Made by a program: the position numbers and the translations under genes
In this document: one piece after another, positions 32,575 through 41,766 of the stretch
How the letters are laid out: each line of letters begins with the position of its first letter
Numbering within the stretch: position 1 is the stretch's first letter
Assembly (NCBI GenBank): GCA_963644945.1
Contig: CAVIQK010000005.1
Span: forward strand, 1-64,000
From: CAVIQK01 sp963644945
Lineage (GTDB): Bacteria > Bacillota > Clostridia > Christensenellales > DTU072
Length of the DNA stretch: 64,000 nucleotides
Direction of reading: 5' to 3'
The notes under the pieces: model-generated
What the model was told of the DNA's origin: nothing
The model's input: only the letters and a program-made list of their open reading frames with translations
Database searches by the model: none

Positions 32575-33813
32575 TTAGTTTTGAATTATTGATTTTATGA
32601 CTTCTGTAATCGCAATTTTAATATGTTCGTACGTTAAACCACCTTGTAAATATCCTATATACGGAGGTTTAATCGGACCATCTGCGGAAAGTTCTATAGA
32701 TGCACCTTGGACAAATGTTCCGGCGGCCATAATAACTTCATCATTATATCCAGGCATAGCCCATGGTTCAGGCTCGACATAACTATCTATCGGTGAATTT
32801 GCTTGAATTTGTTTGCAAAACGTAATCAAATTCTCCCTATTATTGAATTTTATAGCCCTAATAACATCTCTAGGCATTTTATCCGGCGCAGGATTTGATT
32901 CGATTCCTAGCAATTTGAAGACATTTCCAGAGAGTACGCTCCCTTTTAAGGCGTCTCCTACAACTCTTGGAGCCAAAAATAATCCTTGATAAAACTGTGT
33001 ATAGCCATATGCATAAGAACCAACCTCTGTGCCTATGCTTGACGATGTCAATCTGTAGCCTATTTGAGTTAAAAATTCTGTTTTTCCTGCTATATAAGCA
33101 CCTGTAGGCGCCAATCCACCGCCCATATTTTTGATTAAGGATCCTATTACAACGTCGGCACCATATTCTGTCGGTTCGGTTGTCGAGGTAAATTCTCCGT
33201 AACAATTATCAACCATAATGCACGTATTAGGGCAATATTTATCACGCAATTGTTTTAATTTCTCAATTTCGGCAATATTTAAAGGTTCTCTCCATAAATA
33301 ACCTTGCGAACGTTGTAAAAACAAAACCTTTGGAGTGGTTTTTATTAAATATCGCTCAATTTTATCAAAATCCAATGAAGATCCATTTAAGTCAATTTGA
33401 TCATATTTAATACCAAAATCGGCTAATGAGCCAATATTTTTACCATTTATCACATCGTCCAAGGTGTCGTAAGGCTTGCCTGTAACAGATAACAAAATAT
33501 CATTAGGACGTAAAATTCCAAACAAAGCAATTGTTAAAGCATGAGTTCCCGATGCTATTATCGGAGAAACTATAGCCGAATCCGTCTTAAATATATCTGC
33601 AAATAAATTACACAATGTATCTCTCCCGATATCGTCATAACCATAACCGGAAGTTTGCGACAAATGTCGTGCAGAAACACGATATTTTTTAAATGCATCT
33701 AAAACTTTTTTCTGATTAAAAAACACAATATCATTAATTTGCGAAAACAACTCTTTTGATAGATTTTCTGCGCTTTCTATTAGATTTTTTACATTTTTTG
33801 AATCATTATTCAT
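32575..33813 (-). CDS. YnbB/aluminium-resistance family PLP enzyme (methionine gamma-lyase-like)
   Basis: A 412-residue fold-type I PLP enzyme of the family labelled aluminium resistance protein or methionine gamma-lyase-like (YnbB in Bacillus). It shows SGTHALTIALFGILRPNDILLSV, a VDNCYGEFTSTTEPTEYGADVVIGSLIKNMGGG segment with the Schiff-base lysine in SLIKN, GAYIAGK, and the C-terminal GPIKPPYIGYLQGGLTYEH. Position next to miaA and the mut genes is the usual one in Bacillota. The true substrate in this family is poorly known. SD-like GGTG is weak. An assembly gap lies just downstream. Confidence 0.9.
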   Translation of the reverse strand: MNNDSKNVKNLIESAENLSKELFSQINDIVFFNQKKVLDAFKKYRVSARHLSQTSGYGYDDIGRDTLCNLFADIFKTDSAIVSPIIASGTHALTIALFGILRPNDILLSVTGKPYDTLDDVINGKNIGSLADFGIKYDQIDLNGSSLDFDKIERYLIKTTPKVLFLQRSQGYLWREPLNIAEIEKLKQLRDKYCPNTCIMVDNCYGEFTSTTEPTEYGADVVIGSLIKNMGGGLAPTGAYIAGKTEFLTQIGYRLTSSSIGTEVGSYAYGYTQFYQGLFLAPRVVGDALKGSVLSGNVFKLLGIESNPAPDKMPRDVIRAIKFNNRENLITFCKQIQANSPIDSYVEPEPWAMPGYNDEVIMAAGTFVQGASIELSADGPIKPPYIGYLQGGLTYEHIKIAITEVIKSIIQN

Positions 33814-33846
33814 TTTTATTTACACCTTCGAGTATTTTATTTTAAG

Positions 33847-34752
33847 TCAAATTTCATAATTGTTTGTAATATATTCAACAATTTTGTCTATATTTTTGAA
33901 CTCATCTAATTCGATATTTATAGCATCCTCTTTTTTGAACCAAGTCTCTTGCCGTTTTGCATAATTTCTTGAATTCTTTTTTATTTCGTCAATAACACCC
34001 TCTAAGTCATAAGTTCCGTTAAAATAATTTCCCCATTCCTTATAACCGATTCCTTTCATCGACTGGCAATCGAATGTTACATTTTCTTTTAGCAAGGTTC
34101 TCACTTCTTGTTCTAAACCGTTTTCAATCATCGTATCGACACGAGTATTAATGTTTTTATATAGCATTTCTCTTTTTGGTCTTAAAACAAAATAACAGCA
34201 ATTATCTCGTTTTATGTTTTGCATGCCATTATTTTCATTGCCAAAATATTCGATTTCCAAAGCTCTTATAACTCNNNNNNNNNNCGGAATATTATTTGGG
34301 TGAATAGTCGATGCTTTTTTCGGATTTTTTTCAACTAATTCTTTATATAAATAATCTTTTCCGTGAGTGGCAATGATTGTTTGCATTTTATTTCTAAATT
34401 CTATATTCGCTCCGGTACTACCAAAACTATAAGGGTAACAAATAGATCGCAAATATAGGCCTGTACCTCCAACTATAATTGGGAGTTTTCCTCTTTTTTC
34501 TATATCACAAATTTTTTCCTCTGCATAGTTTTTGAACTCAGCGACAGAAAACGATTTCGTCGGCTCAACAATATCGATACCATAGTGAGGAATTCCTTGC
34601 ATTTCACTTTGTGTAATTTTAGCAGTACCGATGTCTAACCCTTTATAAATTTGCATAGAATCCGCAGAGATAATTTCTCCGTTTAGATTTTTCGCAAGTT
34701 CTATTCCTATTTTTGATTTTCCCGACGCTGTCGGACCACCTAAAATTATCAT
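33847..34752 (-). CDS. miaA: tRNA dimethylallyltransferase MiaA (with internal N gap)
   Basis: Adds a dimethylallyl group to A37 of tRNAs that read UNN codons; MiaB, encoded upstream in the same operon, then adds the methylthio group. P-loop ILGGPTASGKSKIGIELA is at the N terminus, followed by ISADSMQIYKGLDIGTAK, FSVAEFKNYAE, VGGTGLYLRSI and QSMKGIGYKEW. Ten N at 34275-34284 hide about four residues in the NxxRVIRALE motif. The frame continues across them, so the gap size is probably right and the gene intact. Start and mutL stop overlap by one base. Confidence 0.95.
   Translation of the reverse strand: MIILGGPTASGKSKIGIELAKNLNGEIISADSMQIYKGLDIGTAKITQSEMQGIPHYGIDIVEPTKSFSVAEFKNYAEEKICDIEKRGKLPIIVGGTGLYLRSICYPYSFGSTGANIEFRNKMQTIIATHGKDYLYKELVEKNPKKASTIHPNNIPXXXXVIRALEIEYFGNENNGMQNIKRDNCCYFVLRPKREMLYKNINTRVDTMIENGLEQEVRTLLKENVTFDCQSMKGIGYKEWGNYFNGTYDLEGVIDEIKKNSRNYAKRQETWFKKEDAINIELDEFKNIDKIVEYITNNYEI
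34275..34284. other. Assembly gap of 10 N inside miaA
   Basis: Ten unknown bases in the miaA coding region; the frame resumes correctly on both sides only if they stand for a length of 10 modulo 3. Confidence 0.95.
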
Positions 34753-36575
34753 TAAATTATTCTCTTGAACAGTTTTTCTATCTCGGTTTTAGATATTTTG
34801 ACAATTGTGGGCCTACCATGCGGGCATCTGAGAGGTGCTCCGCTTTGCTTGTAAAATTCAATAAAAGACTCGATTTGTTTGTTTGTAAGATGATCTCCGC
34901 CTTTTATTGCCGATCTGCACGCTGCAGTTGCAATTTTGTGCTTAAATGTTTTGGATAATTTGAAATCGTCAGCATCTTTTAATTCTGCAATTATTTCAAT
35001 CATCAAATCATTTAAATTAGCATCTATTATCATAGATGGTATTGCCTTAAGAATAATTTTTTCGTCATCTACATCAATATCAAATCCGATAGAATTCAAC
35101 GATTCTCTTTTTTCTCTCAGTATAGACAAATCAACTTCGTCCAAATACATCGTGTAAGGAAGAAGCATTGTCTGAGATTTTGGAGTTCCTTCATCAAATT
35201 CCTTGATCAATTCGTCATATCTAATTCGTTCATGTGCGGCATGCTGATCAATAAGAAATATTTCATCTGCCAATTCTAGTATTAAATATGTATCGAAAAT
35301 TTGACCGACAATTATAAAATCATAATTACTTGAAAAACTATTGTTTTCAATATAATTATTTGATGATGCTACAAAGATTTTATCGTTCTCAAGTTGTTCA
35401 TCACTAATTTTTGTTGATTCTTGATTTGAATATGTATTGAAAAATTGGGTTTGTGACAATAAATTATTGATTTTAGATTCGACCTGTTTATATTCATTAT
35501 TAACAAATTCTTGTTCGATAATATCGGTTTTGTTAGATTTATCGCTTTTTTCTTCACTAAGAGCATTTATATATGCAATTGATTTCTTGGTATCATTTAT
35601 TTCTAATCCATTCTTTACCGCATGATAAATCAAACCATGAATTTTACGTGGTTCGGAAAGTCTTACTTCTAGTTTATTAGGGTGCACATTTACGTCAACA
35701 TTTTCAATCGGCATATTTATAGAGATGCAAAACATAGGAAATTCTCTTGTCATAAGTCTTTCGCCATAGGCATTTTGAACAACCGATGATATTTGAGGAT
35801 CCACAACCGATCTACCGTTGATGATTAAATATTGCGATGATTTATTGCCTTTGGTAAATCCGGGTGCAGATATATAACCTTCAATAAATATTTCCTCATC
35901 TCTATTTTCAATATGGATAGAATTATCCGTAAATCCGGATTGAAATACTGTTTCTGTTGCACCGAATAAGCTTAATTCCGAAGTGTGGAATTTTAATTTA
36001 CTGTCAATATAATATGAAATACAAATTGTAGGATTTGCCAATATAAGTCCGGCAACGGCTTGAGTAATTAGCGACTCTTCTGATTTTTGAGATTTGAGGA
36101 ACTTAAACCTTGCCGGAGTATTGTAAAACAAGTTGGTAACGGTGATTTTTGTACCTTTTTCTATTTCTGAAGGAGATTTTTCAATAAGTTCTCCACCTTT
36201 ATATATGACTTTTGTACCGATATTATCAGACACATGCTTTGTTGATAAAGAAACTTCGGAAACAGCCGATATACTCGCAAGAGCTTCTCCTCTAAAACCT
36301 AATGTACCAATTGACATTAAATCTTCGCTCGATGAAATTTTGCTGGTTGCATGAGGCAGAAATGCTTTTTCTATTTCGGTTGACTCAATTCCAAAACCAT
36401 TGTCTATAACCGTAATAGATTTTAATCCGCCTTCTTCTATATAAACAGCAATCGAAGTAGCACCTGCGTCAATGCTATTTTCGAGGAGTTCTTTGACAAT
36501 TGATTTTGGATTTTCAACAACTTCACCTGCTGAAATTTGTGTAAAAATCTCTTTTGATAATATATTAATTTTCAT
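34752..36575 (-). CDS. mutL: DNA mismatch repair protein MutL
   Basis: Mismatch-repair ATPase and latent endonuclease. The 607 residues have the N-terminal GHKL ATPase (IAQISAGEVV-like, LLENSIDAGAT, GFRGEALASI, GTKITVTNLFYNTPARFKFLK), a variable linker, and a C-terminal domain with the endonuclease motif DQHAAHERIRYD plus ACRSAIK and CPHGRP. In the DQHA(x2)E(x4)E motif the last Glu is Asp here, a conservative change. Adjacent to mutS after one base. Confidence 0.96.
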   Translation of the reverse strand: MKINILSKEIFTQISAGEVVENPKSIVKELLENSIDAGATSIAVYIEEGGLKSITVIDNGFGIESTEIEKAFLPHATSKISSSEDLMSIGTLGFRGEALASISAVSEVSLSTKHVSDNIGTKVIYKGGELIEKSPSEIEKGTKITVTNLFYNTPARFKFLKSQKSEESLITQAVAGLILANPTICISYYIDSKLKFHTSELSLFGATETVFQSGFTDNSIHIENRDEEIFIEGYISAPGFTKGNKSSQYLIINGRSVVDPQISSVVQNAYGERLMTREFPMFCISINMPIENVDVNVHPNKLEVRLSEPRKIHGLIYHAVKNGLEINDTKKSIAYINALSEEKSDKSNKTDIIEQEFVNNEYKQVESKINNLLSQTQFFNTYSNQESTKISDEQLENDKIFVASSNNYIENNSFSSNYDFIIVGQIFDTYLILELADEIFLIDQHAAHERIRYDELIKEFDEGTPKSQTMLLPYTMYLDEVDLSILREKRESLNSIGFDIDVDDEKIILKAIPSMIIDANLNDLMIEIIAELKDADDFKLSKTFKHKIATAACRSAIKGGDHLTNKQIESFIEFYKQSGAPLRCPHGRPTIVKISKTEIEKLFKRII

Positions 36576-36576
36576 T

Positions 36577-39240
36577 TTAGTCCTTGTTTAACATTTTTTT
36601 TATGTCTGACAAAATTGTAAGTGCTTCAATTGGTGTTATGCGATTGATATCTACATCGTTTAACATTCTTTCTATGGCTTTTATTGTGGGATCTTCTTCG
36701 AACATATCCAATTGCGAAGATAACACAGAATATTCTCCGGTGTTTGATGACAATTTATCTGCAAGCCCACCCGACAAATCATGGCTCTTTTCAAGAGATT
36801 TCATAATTGCCTTTGCTCTATTTATAATTTCTTTTTTGACTCCTGCAAGTTCTGCAACTTCTATTCCAAACGATTTGGAAGCACCTCCTCTTGCAATCTT
36901 ATAAAGGAATGTTATTTTTGAATTCGTATCATTTATTAAAATTCTATAATTCTTTACGCCATGTAGTAAACTTTCTATTTCTGACAACTCGTGATAATGA
37001 GTTGCAAATATTGTTTTTGCCTTGATCGTCGATGCGAGATATTCAACAATCGCCCACGCAATACTTAAGCCGTCAAGAGTTGATGTTCCTCTACCGATTT
37101 CATCTAAAATCAGTAAACTATTTTGAGTTGCTTGTGATAAAATTGACGAAATCTCTATCATTTCAACCATAAATGTGCTTAAACCTTGGGAAAGGTTGTC
37201 GCTTGCACCTATTCTGGTAAACACTCTATCAACAATGCCCATTTCTACTGATGAGGCAGGCACAAAACTGCCCATTTGTGCCATCAATACAATTAGTGCA
37301 GTTTGGCGCATATAAGTGCTTTTTCCTGCCATATTTGGACCGGTAACTATTAGGACATTGTTGTCGTTTTCATCCAGAACACAATCGTTTGGGATAAATT
37401 CATTTTTCTTCTTGAAAGTTTCAACAACCGGATGTCTGCCGTCTTTTATGGTAATTGAAGACAGTTTATCATTGACTTTCGGTCTAACATATCCGTTGTT
37501 GAATGCAACTTCCGCAAAAGATAACAATGCATCTAAACAGCCTATAGCCCTAGCATTTTGTTGTAAAGGTTTTACATAATTTAGAAGAATATTTTTGATT
37601 TCTGCGTACAAGTTTAACTCTATTGTCAAAGACTTTTCCCCTGCAGTTAAAATCACATTTTCCATTTGTTTTAATTCTTCTGTGATATAACGTTCAGAAT
37701 TGATTGTTGTCTGTTTTCTTATATAATTGTAAGGAACCAATTCTTTTTGAGAATTTAATACCTCTATATAATATCCAAAGACCTTATTGAACCCTACTTT
37801 CAAATTTTTAATACCGGTCTTTTCTTTTTCTTTGATTTCGAACTCTTTTACCCATTCGCTACCGGAGATTTTTGCACTCCTAAGTGAGTCTAATTCTTGA
37901 TTATACCCCTCTTTTATTACTCCTCCATCCTTAAATGTAATCGGAGGATTATCGACAATAGATTTTGAAATCAAATCTTCTACTTCGGGAAGTTCTGATA
38001 ATGCCAAATAAATCTTTTTTAATTTTGAGGCTTTTGATGATTGCAGCAATCTCTTGATATAAGGGATTTGATTAAGTGTTTCTTTTAATGCCACGCATTC
38101 TCTGGGAGTGACAGTTGTATAACTGATTTTTCCTGCAATTCTTTCTATATCTCGGACTTTGTCAAGGCAATTGGTAAGGTTTACACGCAAAGACTTATTT
38201 TTATATAGTTCTTCAACTACATCTAATCTTTGATTGATCTCAATACTATCAAGTAACGGCTCTTCGATATATTTACGGATTGTCCTAGCGCCCATATTGG
38301 TCGAAGTCAAATCTAAAACAGACAGTAAAGAGCCTGATTTCGTACGATCAAACAAATTAGCTGTTAATTCTAAATTGCACTTTGTATTATAATCAAGATG
38401 CATATACGATTTATCGGTAACTATTTTTATGCGATTCAAATGGACCAACTCTCTTTTTTGAGTGCTATCTATATATGAAAGAAGCCCTCCACATGCTGAA
38501 ACGGAATAATTTTTTGCATCTATTCCTAATGACTGCAAGTCAAAAACTTTCATTTTTTCGCAAATAGTTTTTACTGAATTGTCAATATTAAATGCTAAGT
38601 CATAATATGCTTTCGGACGTGGTATTTTGTGAGATTTTATCGATGTAAACGAATAACTCAAATCGATAAAATCAGTGTTTCCTATAATTTCTTTCGGTTC
38701 GATAACCTCAAGCAAATTTTCCAAGTGATGTTGAATATTAGATCCTTCACAATTATATATACTAATTTCGCCTTCGTTTATATCTACAAATGCAATACCA
38801 TAACCATCTTTTCCGCAATATACCGATGCCAAATAATTGTTTTTCTTTGCATCTAAAATTTCGTCTTCAACGACAGTTCCGGGAGTAATAACTCTTATGA
38901 CGTCTCTTTTTACCATGCCGGGTTGATCACCGGGATTTGATAATTGTTCGCAGATTGCGACATTGTATCCGTTTTCGATAAGTTTTGCAATATAACTATC
39001 GACTGCATGATATGGTACTCCACACATCGGTGCACGCTCTTCAAGTCCACAATCTCGCCCCGTAAGAGTCAAATCCAAGACTTTGCTTGCCGTAATTGCA
39101 TCATCGTTGAACATTTCATAAAAATCACCCAATCGGTACATTAAAATTGCATCGGGATATTGCAACTTCATGTTGTCATAATGTTGCATCATTGGAGATT
39201 TTTGATATTTTGTTTTCTTTTCTTGATTTGTATTACTCAT
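36577..39240 (-). CDS. mutS: DNA mismatch recognition protein MutS
   Basis: Binds mismatches and starts repair with MutL. I set the start at the ATG at 39240 (MSNTNQEKK), because TTGGAG lies about 9 bases upstream of it. The in-frame ATG at 39291 would run far into miaB without an SD. The 887 residues include the mismatch-binding domain (KLQYPDAILMYRLGDFYEMF with the Phe-x-Glu), the lever and clamp regions, and the ATPase with Walker A TGPNMAGKSTYMRQ, STFMVEMIE, Walker B LLILDEIGRGTSTLDG and ATHYHEL. It overlaps miaB by 8 bases. Confidence 0.97.
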   Translation of the reverse strand: MSNTNQEKKTKYQKSPMMQHYDNMKLQYPDAILMYRLGDFYEMFNDDAITASKVLDLTLTGRDCGLEERAPMCGVPYHAVDSYIAKLIENGYNVAICEQLSNPGDQPGMVKRDVIRVITPGTVVEDEILDAKKNNYLASVYCGKDGYGIAFVDINEGEISIYNCEGSNIQHHLENLLEVIEPKEIIGNTDFIDLSYSFTSIKSHKIPRPKAYYDLAFNIDNSVKTICEKMKVFDLQSLGIDAKNYSVSACGGLLSYIDSTQKRELVHLNRIKIVTDKSYMHLDYNTKCNLELTANLFDRTKSGSLLSVLDLTSTNMGARTIRKYIEEPLLDSIEINQRLDVVEELYKNKSLRVNLTNCLDKVRDIERIAGKISYTTVTPRECVALKETLNQIPYIKRLLQSSKASKLKKIYLALSELPEVEDLISKSIVDNPPITFKDGGVIKEGYNQELDSLRSAKISGSEWVKEFEIKEKEKTGIKNLKVGFNKVFGYYIEVLNSQKELVPYNYIRKQTTINSERYITEELKQMENVILTAGEKSLTIELNLYAEIKNILLNYVKPLQQNARAIGCLDALLSFAEVAFNNGYVRPKVNDKLSSITIKDGRHPVVETFKKKNEFIPNDCVLDENDNNVLIVTGPNMAGKSTYMRQTALIVLMAQMGSFVPASSVEMGIVDRVFTRIGASDNLSQGLSTFMVEMIEISSILSQATQNSLLILDEIGRGTSTLDGLSIAWAIVEYLASTIKAKTIFATHYHELSEIESLLHGVKNYRILINDTNSKITFLYKIARGGASKSFGIEVAELAGVKKEIINRAKAIMKSLEKSHDLSGGLADKLSSNTGEYSVLSSQLDMFEEDPTIKAIERMLNDVDINRITPIEALTILSDIKKMLNKD

Positions 39241-40543
39241 TGATAATTTCTCCAAATAACGAAGCGGATTTTGCAGATGTAATTTTGACATTCACAAACT
39301 GCCCTATCAACGATTGATCACCATCAAACGATACAAGTCTGCCACTTTCGGTTCGTCCGCAAAGTTTATTATCTTTGACGTCTTCGACGAGAATTTCATA
39401 TACATTATTAAGATAAGAAAGACTTTCTTCTTTTGTAATTTCATTTTGCAGTGCAATCAACCGCATAATTCTTTCTCTTTTTACTTTGTAAGGTATTTGC
39501 TCCATTTTCTCGGCAACCGTACCTTTTCTTACCGAATAAATAAATGTAAATGCTGTCGAGTATCTAACTTTTCTCACTAAATCAAGGGTTTGTTCAAAAT
39601 CTTCCTCAGTTTCCCCCGGGAATCCAACCATTATGTCGGACGTTATGCCGACACCGGGAAGATTTTTCTTGATATTTTCAATTATCGACAAATATCTCTC
39701 TCGATCATAATGCCTATTCATAGATTTTAAAATAGCGTCCGAACCAGATTGGACCGGTATATGTATATTGTTGCAAATATTATCACAGTTTTTGATTACG
39801 TCAATAACAGATTCATCAAAATCTTTGGGGTGCGACGTCATAAATCTTAATCTAAATTTGTATGGTAAATTCCCTAAAACAGACAAAAGTCGCTTAAAAT
39901 CCCAACTTTTGTCTTCATAGGGCATATAGGAATTGACATTTTGTCCAAGGAGTGTAATTTCTTTATAACCTTCATCTAATAAACTTTTTACTTCTTCGAT
40001 AATTGCTTCAGGTTTTCTAGAACGTTCTCTTCCTCTAACATACGGAACTATGCAGTATGTACAAAAATTGTTACAGCCATACATTATATTTACCCATGCA
40101 TTGGGAAAACTTGTACGAGTTGTTGGCACGTTTTCAATGATTTCAGGTTTTGAATTTTTTTCAATATTACAGATTTTTTTGTGAGAATCAAGGACTTTTT
40201 GAATGTTTTCCCCTATTTTCTCAATGTTTGAAGTGCCTAGCACTATATCTACGAACGGGAATTTTTGTACTAATTTTTCGGCTATTCCGTCCTGCTCGGA
40301 CATACAGCCAACAACTGCAACTATCAAGTTCTTGTTTTTTTTCTTTAGAGGTTTTACCGCCCCTATATTTCCAAGTGCATGTTGCTCGGCTTTATCTCGA
40401 ATTGCACAAGTATTAAAGACAATAATATCTGCATCTTCGATCGCATCGGTAGAAAAATATCCATATTGTGATAATATACCTGCTATTTTTTCGCTTTCAT
40501 GGACGTTCATTTGACATCCGTATGTAACAATCTTGTATCTCAT
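39233..40543 (-). CDS. miaB: tRNA-2-methylthio-N6-dimethylallyladenosine synthase MiaB
   Basis: Radical-SAM methylthiotransferase acting on i6A37 made by MiaA. The 436 residues show the N-terminal cluster cysteines in TYGCQMNVHESEK, NTCAIRDKAEQ and GCMSEQDG, the radical-SAM CxxxCxxC in GCNNFCTYCIVPYVRGRERSR, and a C-terminal TRAM domain. The ATG lies 6 bases after a TATAAT box with no SD, so the mRNA appears leaderless. It heads a miaB-mutS-mutL-miaA-PLP enzyme operon joining tRNA modification and mismatch repair, a common layout in Bacillota. Confidence 0.96.
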   Translation of the reverse strand: MRYKIVTYGCQMNVHESEKIAGILSQYGYFSTDAIEDADIIVFNTCAIRDKAEQHALGNIGAVKPLKKKNKNLIVAVVGCMSEQDGIAEKLVQKFPFVDIVLGTSNIEKIGENIQKVLDSHKKICNIEKNSKPEIIENVPTTRTSFPNAWVNIMYGCNNFCTYCIVPYVRGRERSRKPEAIIEEVKSLLDEGYKEITLLGQNVNSYMPYEDKSWDFKRLLSVLGNLPYKFRLRFMTSHPKDFDESVIDVIKNCDNICNNIHIPVQSGSDAILKSMNRHYDRERYLSIIENIKKNLPGVGITSDIMVGFPGETEEDFEQTLDLVRKVRYSTAFTFIYSVRKGTVAEKMEQIPYKVKRERIMRLIALQNEITKEESLSYLNNVYEILVEDVKDNKLCGRTESGRLVSFDGDQSLIGQFVNVKITSAKSASLFGEIINE

Positions 40544-40549
40544 AATCTA

Positions 40550-40578
40550 ATTATATATTATTTCTTCACTTCTAACAA
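40550..40578 (-). promoter_or_regulatory. Promoter of miaB-mutSL-miaA, leaderless
   Basis: On the minus strand: TTGTTA (40573-40578), a 17-base spacer and TATAAT (40550-40555), then six bases to the ATG at 40543. No SD is present. Confidence 0.65.
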
Positions 40579-40599
40579 TTTCATTCGAGGGGGATTTAT

Positions 40600-41760
40600 T
40601 TATCTACCAACAATTATTTGTTCAGTATTGTTGATTGCATTTTCTATTAATTCATCAATATTTTTAATCTTTGATTCGGCTTCTTCGATAACTGACAATA
40701 CAGGATGAATTACAGGATTTTTCGGCAAAAACACGGTACAACAATCTTCATACGGCAAAATAGATGTTTCAAAAGTACCGATTTTTTTAGAAATTTTTAT
40801 GATTTCTTCTTTATCCATTCCAATCAGCGGTCTAAATACAGGGATTGAAACAACGGAATTAGTAACATTTATACTTTCAGCTGTTTGGCTAGCAACTTGA
40901 GCAAGGCTTTCTCCTGTTAAAATTGCTGCACAATTTTTGGTTTTTGCAATTCTTTCTGCTATTTTCATCATAAATCGTCTCATTATAGTTATCATAAACT
41001 CTTTTGGACAATTCTCATGAATGGCAAATTGGATGTCCGTAAAAGGAACTACCGAAAGTTCAATTTGACCGGTAAAACTTGTTAATATTCGTGCAAGTTC
41101 AACAACCTTTTCTTTTGCTTGCTCACTTGTATAAGGAAAACTATGAAAATGTATTGCATAAATTTTCATTCCTCTCTTTGCCATCATGTAGCCGGCAACA
41201 GGACTATCTATTCCTCCGGACAAAAGCAACATTCCATTGGCAGAAGATCCGACAGGCATACCACCTTGACCTGCTATTTTATCGCAAAACACATAAGAAA
41301 AACCATTTTCCCTCATATCTACATATAATTCGCAATCAAAGTTATATAAATCTACTGTTAAATCGGTATTTTGCTCTAGTATATATTCTCCAATTTCTGC
41401 TTGCAGTTGCATTGATGTATTTGCGATGCGCTTATCGGCACGTCTAACAGTAACTCTAAAAGTTCCACTTGTAGGCATCATATCTAAAGATACTTGTTTA
41501 ATAAGAGCAATATCGCTTTTAACTTTGACGGCTTTACTAATGCTAGAAATTCCAAATACTTTTGACAGTTTTGCGACAATTTCTTCTTCGCAAGAAATTG
41601 CATAATTTTCAATAAAATATCTTGATTGCGTTTTGGCAAAATTATATCGAATACCTTTCAACGCATTTTTTATATTTGAAATTAGCAAATTTTCAAATAC
41701 ATATCTATTACGTCCTTTCAAAAAAATTTCGCCATATCTAATAATTATTGTGTGTTCCAT
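40600..41760 (-). CDS. thiI: tRNA 4-thiouridine synthase ThiI
   Basis: Uses sulfur from a cysteine desulfurase to make 4-thiouridine at position 8 of tRNA. The 386 residues have a ferredoxin-like and THUMP N-terminal part (RYGEIFLKGRNRYVFE; SGTFRVTVRRADKRI), and the PP-loop ATPase LLSGGIDSPVAGYMMAKRG with IHFHSFPYTSEQAKEKV and GESLAQVASQTAESI. There is no C-terminal rhodanese domain, as in Bacillota. AGGTAGG precedes the ATG. It directly follows a desulfurase gene (6-base gap), the usual sulfur-donor pairing. Confidence 0.96.
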   Translation of the reverse strand: MEHTIIIRYGEIFLKGRNRYVFENLLISNIKNALKGIRYNFAKTQSRYFIENYAISCEEEIVAKLSKVFGISSISKAVKVKSDIALIKQVSLDMMPTSGTFRVTVRRADKRIANTSMQLQAEIGEYILEQNTDLTVDLYNFDCELYVDMRENGFSYVFCDKIAGQGGMPVGSSANGMLLLSGGIDSPVAGYMMAKRGMKIYAIHFHSFPYTSEQAKEKVVELARILTSFTGQIELSVVPFTDIQFAIHENCPKEFMITIMRRFMMKIAERIAKTKNCAAILTGESLAQVASQTAESINVTNSVVSIPVFRPLIGMDKEEIIKISKKIGTFETSILPYEDCCTVFLPKNPVIHPVLSVIEEAESKIKNIDELIENAINNTEQIIVGR

Positions 41761-41766
41761 GTTTAC

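Noticed and set aside
39241..39291. Upstream ATG at 39291 as start of mutS
   Set aside because: It lies 59 bases inside miaB without an SD, whereas the ATG at 39240 has GGAG at a proper distance and matches the usual MutS start.
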